A stretch of DNA of 64,000 nucleotides from Aplectana chamaeleonis (GCA_029168955.1 JAPDOI010001537.1:103509-167508); one strand, 5' to 3'. Counted from the stretch's first letter, positions 54,001 through 60,848 are shown. Translations and numbers: made by a program. The notes: generated from the letters alone by a model not told the origin.

Positions 54001-54740
54001 CTGAAGTCCTACTGAATTCCCACGTCACCCCGATGACGTCTTCTGAAGTCCTACTGAATTTTTTACGTCACCCCGATGACGGCTTCTGAAGCCCTACTGA
54101 ATTCCCACGTCACCCCTGATCACGTCTTCTGAAGTCCTACTAAATTCCCACGTCACCCCGATCACGCCTTCTGATGCGCTACTGAATTCCCACGGCACCC
54201 CCATCACGTCTTCTGATGCCCTACTAAATTTCCACGTCACCCCGATCACGTCTTCTGAAGCCCTACTGAATTCCCACGTCACCCAGATCACGTCTTCTGA
54301 AGCCCTACTGAATTCCCACGGCACCCCCGATCACGTCTTCTGAAGTCCTACTGAGTTCCCACGTCACCCAGATCACGTCTTCTGAAGTCCTACTGAATTC
54401 CCACGTCACCCCGATCACGTCTTCTGAAGTCCTACTGAGTTCCCACGTCACCCCGATCACATCTTCTGAAGCCCTACTGAGTTCCCACGCCACCCTGATC
54501 ACGTCTTCTGAAGTCCTACTGAAATCCCACGTCACCCCGATCACGTCTTCTGAAGCCCTACTAAATTTCCACGTCACCCCGATCACGTCTTCTGAAGCCC
54601 TACTAAATTCACGTCACCCCGATCCCGTCTTCTGAAGCCCTACTAAATTTCCACGTCACCCCGATCACGCCTTCTGAAGTGCTACTGAATTCCCACGTCA
54701 CCCCGATCACGTCTTCTGAAGTCCTACTGAGTTCCCACGT

Positions 54741-54857
54741 CACCCTGACCACGTCTTCTGAAGCCCTGCTGAATTCCCACGTCACTCCGATCACGTCTTC
54801 TTAAGCCCCACTGAATTCCCACGTCACCCCGATCACGTCTTATGAAGCCCTACCAAA
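54741..54857 (+). repeat. Right edge of family 1, with section-A type units
   Basis: The last units switch abruptly from section-D variants to those otherwise typical of 1-10.7 kb: CCCTGACCACGTC, GAAGCCCTGCTGAATTCC, CACTCCGATCACGTC, TTCTTAAGCCCCACTG and TCTTATGAAGCCCTACC. The array stops inside a unit at TACCAAATA, immediately before family 2. Confidence 0.9.
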
Positions 54858-54867
54858 TACCAAACCT

Positions 54868-55425
54868 GAGCACTCCCAATGGCCCCGCACACTTTCTACG
54901 GCATCCGGCGCACTCCCACTTGGGTTCCACACACTTTCTGCGGCGTCCGGCGCACTCCCACTTGGGTCCCACACACTTTCTACGGCGTCCGGCGCATTCC
55001 CATATGAGTCCCGCACACTTTCTACGGCATCCTGCGCACTCCCACTTGGGTGCCGCATACTTTCTACGGCGTCCTGAGCACTCCCAGTGGTCCCGCACAC
55101 TTTCTACGGTGTCCGGCGCATCCCACTTGGGTCCCACACACGTTCTACGGCGTCTTGCTCACTTCCACTTGGTCACCTCACAGTTTCTACGCCGTCCAAC
55201 GTACTTTCGTTTGGGTGCCTCACAGTTTCTACGGAGTCCAGCGCACTCTCATTTGGGTCCCACACATTTTTCACGGAGTCCTGCGCATTCTCATTTTGGT
55301 TCCACACACTTTCTACGGCGTTCTGCACACACCGATTTGGGTCCCACACACTTTCTACGGCGTCTTGCGCACTCCTACTGGGGTCCCGCACACTATCTAC
55401 GGCGTTCTGTGGCGCACTCCTGAGT
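54868..55425 (+). repeat. 42-bp satellite array, family 2, left block (about 13 units)
   Basis: The unit contains CACACTTTCTACGGCGTCC, GGCGCACTCCCAC and TTGGGTCCCA. Spacing of ACTTTCT at 54,891, 54,933 and 54,975 gives exactly 42 bp. By-eye alignment with family 1 is close to random apart from CCCAC, so homology is not supported. Units near the right end diverge (for example TGCCTCACAGTTTCTACGG). The array ends with a degenerate unit around 55,425 and passes into the inner part of the left inverted arm. Confidence 0.95.
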
Positions 55426-56003
55426 CACACCGTGCGGCGTTCCAAAAAGTACTTCCAAGATCCCGTCGTATTGATTGTAGCGTTGCCCCGTATCAGGGAG
55501 CGTTCAATCTTGAGAAAAAGCCTATCAGTAACGGTGTTTATTTCATTAGTTCATTTTTACGAATGAGTTAACGTCGGATGGTTTATAATAATATGTTTAC
55601 GTGTTTTTGTCTTTCTTGACCCTCAATTTTGAGGTTCCGCAAAAATTGAGCTACAAACTTCAAAATCTGACAGCAGCTAGGTGCAAACAAAACCAGCTCC
55701 CTAGCCAAAAATGAGCTTCCTAGCTCAACGATAAGTGTTCCAACAAGATCGTGAAGGCCAACTGAAAAAAAAGGAGATCAGCCCAATTTTCGACCTAAAT
55801 GACATTGACACTTTTTCTCGAATCTCAGGTAACCATTCCGCACCATTTTTTGAACAGTTAGTCAGCTTTCTAAAGTGTATTAAATGCAAAAAGAACGGTC
55901 CTCCTACGTTTACTCTGGACCCTGATACTGAGATCAGGGGGTTGCGCGATGGCGAATCGAAGCCAAATCTGGTGAGAGCTTCGCGCTCACCACAATATCG
56001 TTC
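55240..56003 (+). repeat. Left arm of a large inverted repeat
   Basis: This segment matches the reverse complement of 60,849-61,615. Paired landmarks keep a nearly constant coordinate sum of 116,852-116,856: TTCCAAGATC (55,454 with 61,399), CCAACAAGATCGTG (55,735 with 61,121) and GGTGAG (55,971 with 60,881). Similarity is about 90% by eye over the inner ~190 bp and lower outward. The outer part consists of family-2 units whose order is also mirrored. A stop-free minus frame of 157 codons crosses it (55,725-56,198), partly shared with the right arm; it resembles no family I recognise. The outer limit is a minimum. Confidence 0.92.
55971..55991. repeat. Small hairpin near the inner end of the left arm
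   Basis: GGTGAG pairs with CTCACC around a short GC-rich centre, giving a 21-nt near-palindrome with one mismatch in the stem. The right-arm counterpart at 60,861-60,881 is perfect. Confidence 0.7.
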
Positions 56004-56251
56004 CACATATTTTATACATATTGACCGCGTCAGCCACACCTGAATACACCAGGTGTGTTTTGCAACAGCTCCATCGTCCATGTTCCTCATACGTATCGAC
56101 CGAGCTGGCCACGGCGATTTTCTCAACCAACTCTGACAGGGTCCGGACTCATCTGAGCGAGATAGGCTATAAATACGGCGTAGGTCGCGCACATGCATTC
56201 ATTAGACAACGCGCATGGTACTGTAGATGAGAATAGTTTGTTACTCTTCAG
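56004..56251 (+). other. Spacer between left arm and first nAChR exon
   Basis: I see no exon of a ligand-binding domain here. A short hairpin (CACACCTG and CAGGTGTG) lies at 56,035-56,057. Two imperfect direct copies of about 25 bp are present, ATACATATTGACCGCGTCAG near 56,014 and ATACGTATCGACCGAGCTGG near 56,089. The last bases, GTTACTCTTCAG, form the splice acceptor of the next exon. Confidence 0.6.
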
Positions 56252-56411
56252 GAAAACTCTCTTCTACACTGTAATTCTGATCATGCCGACAGTTTTGATG
56301 GCATTCCTCTCGATGATGGTCTTCTATCTACCTTGTGAAGCTTCGGAGAAGATCACCCTTGCAATCAGCATTTTGCTGGCTCTCGTCGTTTTTCTTCTTC
56401 TTGTTTCCAAG
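56252..56411 (+). CDS. nAChR subunit exon: M1 and pore-lining M2
   Basis: This exon encodes part of a pentameric ligand-gated cation channel of the Cys-loop family, which sits in the muscle or neuronal membrane. The 53 full codons begin KTLFYTV (the start of M1) and include [17 protein letters not shown] (M1). M2 follows as [19 protein letters not shown]. Pore residues expected for a cation channel are present: Glu at -1', Thr at 2', Leu at the 9' gate, Val at 13', and Lys at 20', as in non-alpha subunits. It starts after GTTACTCTTCAG with one base of a split codon (phase 2) and ends at TCCAAG before donor GTACAT. It most resembles nematode UNC-29/LEV-1/ACR-2/ACR-3 type subunits; the subgroup is not assigned. 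No ligand-binding-domain exon with a Cys-loop is seen upstream, where satellite fills 1-55.4 kb. Confidence 0.93.
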
Positions 56412-56677
56412 GTACATTTAATAGAAAGTTTTCCTGTTGTAGTTTCCAAAACAAAACGTGGAAAGTTTTTCGTGAGTTAGAGGAAAATTCTAACGATAAA
56501 TACCTTCTCCGTCATGAATTGAGTTGGCGCGAGAGTTTCTGTGGTTCTACTGCTATGTACGTTTGTCGCAAAGGGATTGCTCTGGCTCCAGTTCATCACA
56601 TCATTTCTATGGGCGTGGCCCAATTCTTGGGCGGAGGCGGGGCATGCACCGAGACGACCACGCGGACGCCCATATGG

Positions 56678-56797
56678 CCGGGATCATACTTCCCGCGAAC
56701 AGCGACAGCGACCGTGCATCTCAGACATACCGATTTTTGGTCGATATTAATAGCAAACATTGCGTCGCGTCGCTCGTCGTCAGAAGTATGATCCCGG
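56678..56797. repeat. 15-bp perfect inverted repeat with 90-bp loop
   Basis: CCGGGATCATACTTC at 56,678-56,692 is the exact reverse complement of GAAGTATGATCCCGG at 56,783-56,797. Similarity continues a few bases outward. No target-site duplication is evident, so this may be a short remnant of an inverted-repeat element or a chance fold. Confidence 0.6.
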
Positions 56798-57020
56798 CGT
56801 ATAAGGCGACCGAGATGGGGAGCGAGAAAGTTGCGGACTGCAAGCTTCGCGAAGGGAGAAGCGTACGCGACGCCGTTGAAGAGTAGTGGTTCCCCCTAGA
56901 GCGAGAGCGAAATCCTAAGTGGCACAAGACGCCGGCCTTAGTGGCCAAGTCTCAGCAAACGCCTCGGCCCGCAAGTCACCTGTGTGGCATTGTATTTAGT
57001 GTATTTGCCAAGTGTCATCG

Positions 57021-57493
57021 TTAAAGGCATCGTACGCACAGAAAACCGTATATCATTTTTTCATGTTTTTGTGTAGCTTGGCCTCTCTAGTGAACGAAAA
57101 TGTCGAATGGGCCCGTGAAAAACCTTCGCTTGTAAAGAAAAGTCAATCGGAACACATTGTAAATACGAATTTGAATTTCGCGCCAAAATCCTTTTTGAAG
57201 TTTTTCTGCTTTTGGAGGCCTCGTCACTGTCATTTTCGGAGTTTTTATGCTTGTGGAGTTCGTGCCGTAACTATTTTTCATGTTGTCTTACGGTCGCACC
57301 AACATTCACAGGAAAGAAGATTAACTAGATGTTCTGGTGAGAATTGGTGGCGGATCTTCATCTTTGACGCCTTCCAACCTCATTGCCCAACTTTTTTGAC
57401 GCTCCAAAGTTTACCAGTGTGGTCTACCGGGCTCAATCATGAAATTGAGCCTGAAAAAAGAAAATTGATTTCCAGCGCGAACGATGCCTTTAA
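57021..57493. mobile_element. MITE-like element (E1) inside the nAChR intron
   Basis: The ends are inverted: TTAAAGGCATCGTACGCAC at 57,021 and GCGCGAACGATGCCTTTAA ending at 57,493, with two mismatches in 19 bp. TTAA lies at both outer ends and could be a target-site duplication. The element is 473 bp and has no credible coding region. A stem-loop GGCTCAAT/ATTGAGCC is near its right end (57,430-57,451). The first ~70 bp resemble the start of E3 at 59,425, with shared AAAACCGT and ATGTTTTTG. It is likely non-autonomous; superfamily uncertain. Confidence 0.75.
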
Positions 57494-57891
57494 TCTATTG
57501 TAAATATTATTGCCCTAAACAAGTGTTCAGCCAAGTCACCTGTACTGTGAAAAGTGGTTGGATTCCGTGATATCTCTAAACAGCTTGGTCCGGTCTTCTC
57601 ATACCCCTAGGCACAGCCATAACCACCGGCACAATGGATCCCGAAAATGTTGACTAGGGCTCCGCAAAGTTCAAGGCCAGCCAAATACGAAGGAGTAGAT
57701 TTGGATTATAGAAGTAGAAAACGCATGCGCACTAAGATGGTGCATGAATTATGTACAAATACACTGGGAAATTTGTCCTAACATTGCGTACCCTTCAACA
57801 AGCAAAAAGGCTTGTTTCTTTAAATTTTGCCTACACTGGTTTACTGGAATCAAAATCATGTCTCTCACCTGTGCTAGAGTTCCTCCTTCAG

Positions 57892-57975
57892 ATACTTCCA
57901 CCGACGTCATCGACGATTCCGCTAATGGCTAAATATCTGTTGATGACATTTGTGATGAATATGATTACGATCATG
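57892..57975 (+). CDS. nAChR subunit exon: M2-M3 linker and first part of M3
   Basis: This 84-bp, 28-codon exon begins ILPPTSSTIPLMAKYLL, the linker after M2 that couples ligand binding to gating, and continues with MTFVMNMITIM, the first half of M3. It joins the preceding exon in frame (phase 0) to give the contiguous family motif VSK-ILPPTSS. Acceptor CCTCCTTCAG and donor GTACGT are canonical. No frameshift or stop is present. The wording ILPPTSSTIPLMAKYLL is characteristic of nematode non-alpha subunits as I recall the family. Confidence 0.93.
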
Positions 57976-58031
57976 GTACGTTGCGACCTATCAGTTTCCG
58001 TTCAAAATCTGCGAACTTCGCATGTTTACAG

Positions 58032-58115
58032 GTTACTGTGGTCATTATAAATGTGTACTTTCGCGGCCCGGCAACACACACAATGCCGCGATGGATTAGG
58101 ACATTGTTTCTAAAA
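58032..58115 (+). CDS. nAChR subunit exon: end of M3 and start of cytoplasmic loop
   Basis: This 84-bp, 28-codon exon reads VTVVIINVYF (end of M3) then RGPATHTMPRWIRTLFLK, the conserved start of the M3-M4 cytoplasmic loop in nAChRs. The preceding intron is only 56 bp (57,976-58,031) and ends in GTTTACAG; the donor is GTAATC. Both flanking introns are phase 0. The very short intron and the TTTACAG acceptor fit nematode gene structure. Confidence 0.93.
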
Positions 58116-58225
58116 GTAATCAACTAGCTGTTAATTGTTTCATAACCTACATACATGTCTTGGAAATGTTCAACCTTTTGTAGAATGTTGAGGTTTGAGG
58201 GTAAACATTCCGTAGGTTGTTGCAG

Positions 58226-58447
58226 CATCTACCAATGCTTCTAATCATGCGTCGGCCAGAATTCACTGAACTCGAACTGAAAAGGGCTCGCGAAGAGAGG
58301 CGACAACGTCGAGGTCTTCGAGGTTTGATCCGCGCTTTCGGAGGACAAACAGTCAAGTCAAACGGATCTGGTGACGTTGAGGTCTGTCACCCTTTTTCAG
58401 AGCAGCTTAGTTCATGCTCCTCGAATTCGTCTGCGGCTGGGGTTTAA
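58226..58447 (+). CDS. nAChR subunit exon: proximal M3-M4 loop, 3' end uncertain
   Basis: After a 110-bp intron ending GTTGTTGCAG, the frame continues HLPMLLIMRRPEFTELEL, so the spliced product reads FLK-HLPMLLIMRRP, the usual family sequence after M3. A strongly basic stretch follows (KRAREERRQRRGLRGLIR). The open frame runs to TAA at 58,445-58,447, giving 73 codons. The subunit should continue through a longer loop to M4. A possible phase-0 donor, GAG|GTCTGT, lies after 58,381, which would end the exon there; the true end is not decided. No M4 exon was found before the right-hand satellite. The locus may be a fragment or continue outside the window. Confidence 0.82.
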   Translation, partial: HLPMLLIMRRPEFTELELKRAREERRQRRGLRGLIRAFGGQTVKSNGSGDVEVCHPFSEQLSSCSSNSSAAGV

Positions 58448-58935
58448 GGATTAAGAGAGTCCACCAACTTTCCCTTCGGAATCAACTCACCGGTAGCTAC
58501 AATGGAGGCCTACATGGAAAAATAGCGAAATAACGCTTCGTAGATAACCAGCGAACAGCAAGGAGCGTCATAACGCTTTTGAACCGCTGCTGAACTGCAC
58601 TCGTGGATCCGTTTTCAGTTAACAGACACTGTTCACGGTAAACCTCGCTTCCCATTGAAAATCGCTGTGATTGCTTTCAAAACCGGCACAAAATGTCAAA
58701 ATAACGGAGTGAGACACCTCTCAGAGGCAACAACTGTTCGAAAAAGTATTCCAGTGTTTTGATTGCACCCGCTTTAGTCCCATTTGCAGTCCCGAACACC
58801 GTCATATACATTGTCACGCATTGACCTGCATTTATCAACTGGGCTTTTATTATGGAAGGAGGCAATGGGTTTGTGAAACAATTGTCGAAACATGCGGAAG
58901 CGTTGTCAGGCAAAATGCAGGCAAATAAATTTCTC
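58448..58935. other. Downstream of the last recognised exon: no gene seen
   Basis: No M4 segment or other exon is recognisable. TTAACAGACACTGTTCACGG near 58,619 resembles the left ends of the elements that follow and may be the edge of another degraded copy. Short open frames on both strands (for example minus 58,677-58,913) resemble no family I know. Confidence 0.5.
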
Positions 58936-59430
58936 TTTAGAGGCAGTGTTCATGAGAAAAATGTGTTTCAGTTTCCACTAGAAACGGGTAGTGGAGGGGC
59001 AAACTGTAACGTTGACGTTGAAAAAACGCATGAAAACGAGCCAGGAAGAGCCCCAAGAGAGCCCGAAGTTGCAAATTCGAGTGCATTGAAAACCCAAAAA
59101 GCGCATCACACGCCCACCGACGTGAACAAATGAATGCTCGAGATCGTGAGATGAGCGAAGATTTCCAATCATTAGCCCCGTTCTTCCCTTTATTCTCAGC
59201 TTGTCTCTTTACTCAGGTCAGCTCGTATAGATCGGCTGCAAAAGACGGAAGTTTCAAGCCTCGGAAAACTCGTCCACCATGTTTCCTTAGCTCAATCTTT
59301 GAGGGACCATAACTCCGTTCCCAGGAGGTCTTGTACGATAACAGAGACATAATTGAAATCAGCATGGGGCCGTTTTCAAGATAGTCGGAAAAACAGAAAA
59401 CCGATTCTCATCGTGAACACGGTCTTTAAA
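58936..59430. mobile_element. MITE-like element E2 (about 495 bp)
   Basis: It begins TTTAGAGGCAGTGTTCATGAG and ends with the inverted form, TCGTGAACACGGTCTTTAAA, at 59,411-59,430. The subterminal GAAAACCGATTC at its right end resembles those of E1 and E3. A short plus-strand open frame (58,852-59,133) crosses its left end and is unlikely to be a gene. It is probably non-autonomous. Confidence 0.6.
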
Positions 59431-60008
59431 GGCAGTGTTTACGATAAAAAACCGTCTTATAGTTTCCGATGTTTTTGGGTAGGCAAGTCCACTAAGAAGA
59501 GGTTTTTAGAGAAAAGTCATCACAGAACAATCAATTACCGGAGGAAACTGTTCAAAGAAATCCTTGAAAAAAATAATTATGCCTGTTTGAGTGTTTCCCC
59601 GACGTCAGGCTCGATGCTTTGTACGCAGGGAGACAGTGTACAATGCATCGAAGCTGACGTCGAGGAAATGGCTTCGCGCTTCAAAATTCTCAGGTAGGTG
59701 GCTTTACTTTCTGTTTCCTGTACCGAAAATTCTTTAAAAAATAATAGGGTTCAATGTACATACATGCTGGCATGTTAGAACATTTTGCGATGGAGCTTTC
59801 GAAAATTCGGTGCCTGTTCCTACGGTAATATGAATTTAGGACAACTGTTATTGGACGTGGGCGGAGTAACCCGATGGGCCGGCCGGACCGCGGGATTTTG
59901 ACCCACTTCCTGCCCGTTTTTTGTTCTTAGGCTTGCTTAGATAGACCCAAATCTAACGTTTTAGCCAAAAAAACGGGAATTTTTTTCACCGTGAACACTG
60001 CCTTTAAA
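59425..60008. mobile_element. MITE-like element E3 (about 584 bp)
   Basis: The left end TTTAAAGGCAGTGTTTACG and the right end CCGTGAACACTGCCTTTAAA (inverted) match well. The left TTTAAA at 59,425-59,430 is shared with the right end of E2, so the junction at 59,411-59,444 is itself a 34-bp near-palindrome with 14 of 17 pairs matching. A long internal hairpin lies at 59,594-59,668. No transposase is seen. Confidence 0.65.
59594..59668. repeat. Strong hairpin, 31-bp stem with 13-nt loop
   Basis: The left arm (59,594-59,624) holds CGACGTCAG, TCGATGC and TTGTAC. The right arm (59,638-59,668) holds the complements. Of 31 pairs, 27 match. It lies slightly left of the midpoint of E3. It may be part of the element's fold or, if transcribed, a small-RNA-like hairpin; nothing in sequence shows transcription. 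Confidence 0.75.
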
Positions 60009-60195
60009 AGTTCAGTGTTTGCGGGTAAAAACAGTGAGACGAAGAATTCTGGGATACGGCACATCGTGACCATTCTTTACCTTCTCGAGCAGTTATTGTC
60101 TGATGGCTTTCAGAAGTTGTCCTACTTCTGAAATCCGTCACAACTGCTTTCTTTGGAAAACTCAAAACGAAGCTTACTCTAAACAGTGCCTTTAA
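60003..60195. mobile_element. Short MITE-like element E4 (about 193 bp)
   Basis: It starts at the TTTAAA shared with E3, TTTAAAAGTTCAGTGTTTGC, and ends CTAAACAGTGCCTTTAA at 60,195. The ends are inverted but imperfect. The harbinger-like element follows directly. Confidence 0.5.
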
Positions 60196-60540
60196 GGCCC
60201 CCGTCAGACTTCGTCAAAAAACCTGCTGAGTCCGACTGAGTCCGAATAAGTCCGGTTGCCCCCAGCGCCAACCAGTTCCTCTGCGAAACACAAGGTGGGG
60301 TGAGGATGATTTCGGTTGGGACGCAGCGGGACTCAGCGAAACTCAGTCGGACTCAGTCGGTGCATTGGCCCCGCCCTTGTACGCATGAGAACCATCAGTA
60401 TCGACCGGGGGGATTGCGTTGGGCATCAGACGGTCGCAGTCGGACTCGGTGGGTTGATTTTTTTTTGCACCCGTCTCCCACGAATTCGGTGCGTATCGAC
60501 CCGGTGGGACTCAGCAGATCCACTGACTATGACGGGGGCC
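60196..60540. mobile_element. PIF/Harbinger-like MITE (345 bp)
   Basis: The ends GGCCCCCGTCA (60,196-60,206) and TGACGGGGGCC (60,530-60,540) are perfect 11-bp inverted repeats. TAA flanks both sides (60,193-60,195 and 60,541-60,543), fitting the 3-bp TWA target duplication known for PIF/Harbinger elements. CTGCTGAGTCC near the left end is repeated inverted as GGACTCAGCAG near the right. The interior has repeated GACTCAG motifs and no transposase, so it is non-autonomous. Confidence 0.78.
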
Positions 60541-60543
60541 TAA

Positions 60544-60848
60544 GAGACCACGCGCTCCACGGCTAGTCGACGCAATGGGTCGGCTTCATGTCTGCCTACC
60601 AGTGTTGTAAGTTGTTATTAGTACTGGTAGTCCAGCTACAAATAGGAGAATTTTGTTGTTCAAAGCTACGACAATAACACCGACAGGGTTCACCACGGCG
60701 TTGCGATAATGTCCGAGAAGTTACTACCCCCCCCTTGCCGGACCTCTGTATTACTACCCCACCTACCTCCACATGTGTCATAATTCATTCATCCATGCTC
60801 AGAAGCGGATTAGTTGTAGAAAACCCAGTCGCTCCGAGAATCCAATCG
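60544..60848. other. Spacer between MITE and right arm: nothing recognised
   Basis: There is no gene-like frame with family similarity. It contains a C-run (near 60,727) and two copies of TTACTACCCC (near 60,720 and 60,751). Confidence 0.6.

Larger units (their letters stand above)
31331..54740 (+). repeat. Family 1, section D: GAGTTCCC and AAATTTCC variants dominate
   Basis: Most units end in CCTACTGAGTTCCC or CCTACTAAATTTCC, so GAATTC sites become sparser. Recurring marker units show block duplication. TCTTTTGAAGCCCTAGTAAA occurs near 34.09, 34.21, 36.90, 37.19, 37.74, 40.13, 42.53, 43.28 and 45.63 kb. CTTCTGATGCGCTTCTG occurs near 36.11, 42.45, 43.67, 44.92, 46.02 and 52.09 kb, often preceded by a TTCCACCGTCACCCAGATC unit. 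The longest plus-strand stop-free stretch of the window (34,601-36,616) lies here. Confidence 0.8.
1..54857 (+). repeat. 42-bp satellite array, family 1 (about 1,300 units)
   Basis: A 42-bp unit is repeated head to tail without interruption. The consensus contains ACGTCACCCCGATCACGTC followed by TTCTGAAGCCCTACTG and AATTCCC. Two ACGTC motifs lie 14 bp apart in each unit, and many units carry GAATTC. Most variation is point substitution; truncated units are rare. Because 42 is a multiple of three, one plus frame (period [14 protein letters not shown]) and one minus frame (period [14 protein letters not shown]) stay open for up to about 2 kb. These frames overlap on both strands and are broken by indels without compensation, so they are not called as genes. 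The left end is outside the window. Family name and genomic role (centromeric, subtelomeric or interstitial) cannot be told from sequence. Confidence 0.98.
56412..57891 (+). other. Intron between M2 and M3 exons, carrying mobile-element remnants
   Basis: The intron is 1,480 bp, bounded by GTACAT and CTCCTTCAG, in phase 0. It is far longer than the next two introns (56 and 110 bp). It holds a 15-bp inverted repeat at 56,678-56,797 and a MITE-like element at 57,021-57,493. CAAGTCACCTGT occurs on both sides of that element (near 56,972 and 57,533). The parts at 56,412-56,677, 56,798-57,020 and 57,494-57,891 show nothing I recognise. Confidence 0.8.

Noticed and set aside
1..54857. CRISPR array
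   Set aside because: Repeats are directly contiguous with no unique spacers, and the neighbouring gene is an intron-containing animal receptor.
1..54857. Centromere or subtelomere assignment
   Set aside because: No telomere repeat or centromere-specific evidence is present; array size alone does not show location.
1..54857. Derivation of the 42-bp unit from a triplicated 14-mer
   Set aside because: Two of the three 14-bp thirds begin ACGTC but the third shows no clear similarity, so triplication is not supported.
56193..56251. Upstream extension of the M1 exon to the ATG at 56,193
   Set aside because: The 19 residues before RKTLFYTV do not match the pre-M1 region of nAChRs, and GTTACTCTTCAG is a good acceptor at the point where similarity starts.
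56519..56886. Overlapping frames of 69-120 codons in the large nAChR intron
   Set aside because: Three overlapping frames in a GC-rich stretch with no recognised motif, lying between two exons of the same gene.
57751..57891. Upstream extension of the M3 exon to an ATG at 57,751
   Set aside because: The translation before residue ILPPTSS does not resemble the family, and a clear acceptor CTCCTTCAG immediately precedes it.
58852..59133. 93-codon plus-strand frame as a gene
   Set aside because: It crosses the boundary of MITE-like element E2, is low in complexity and matches no family I recognise.
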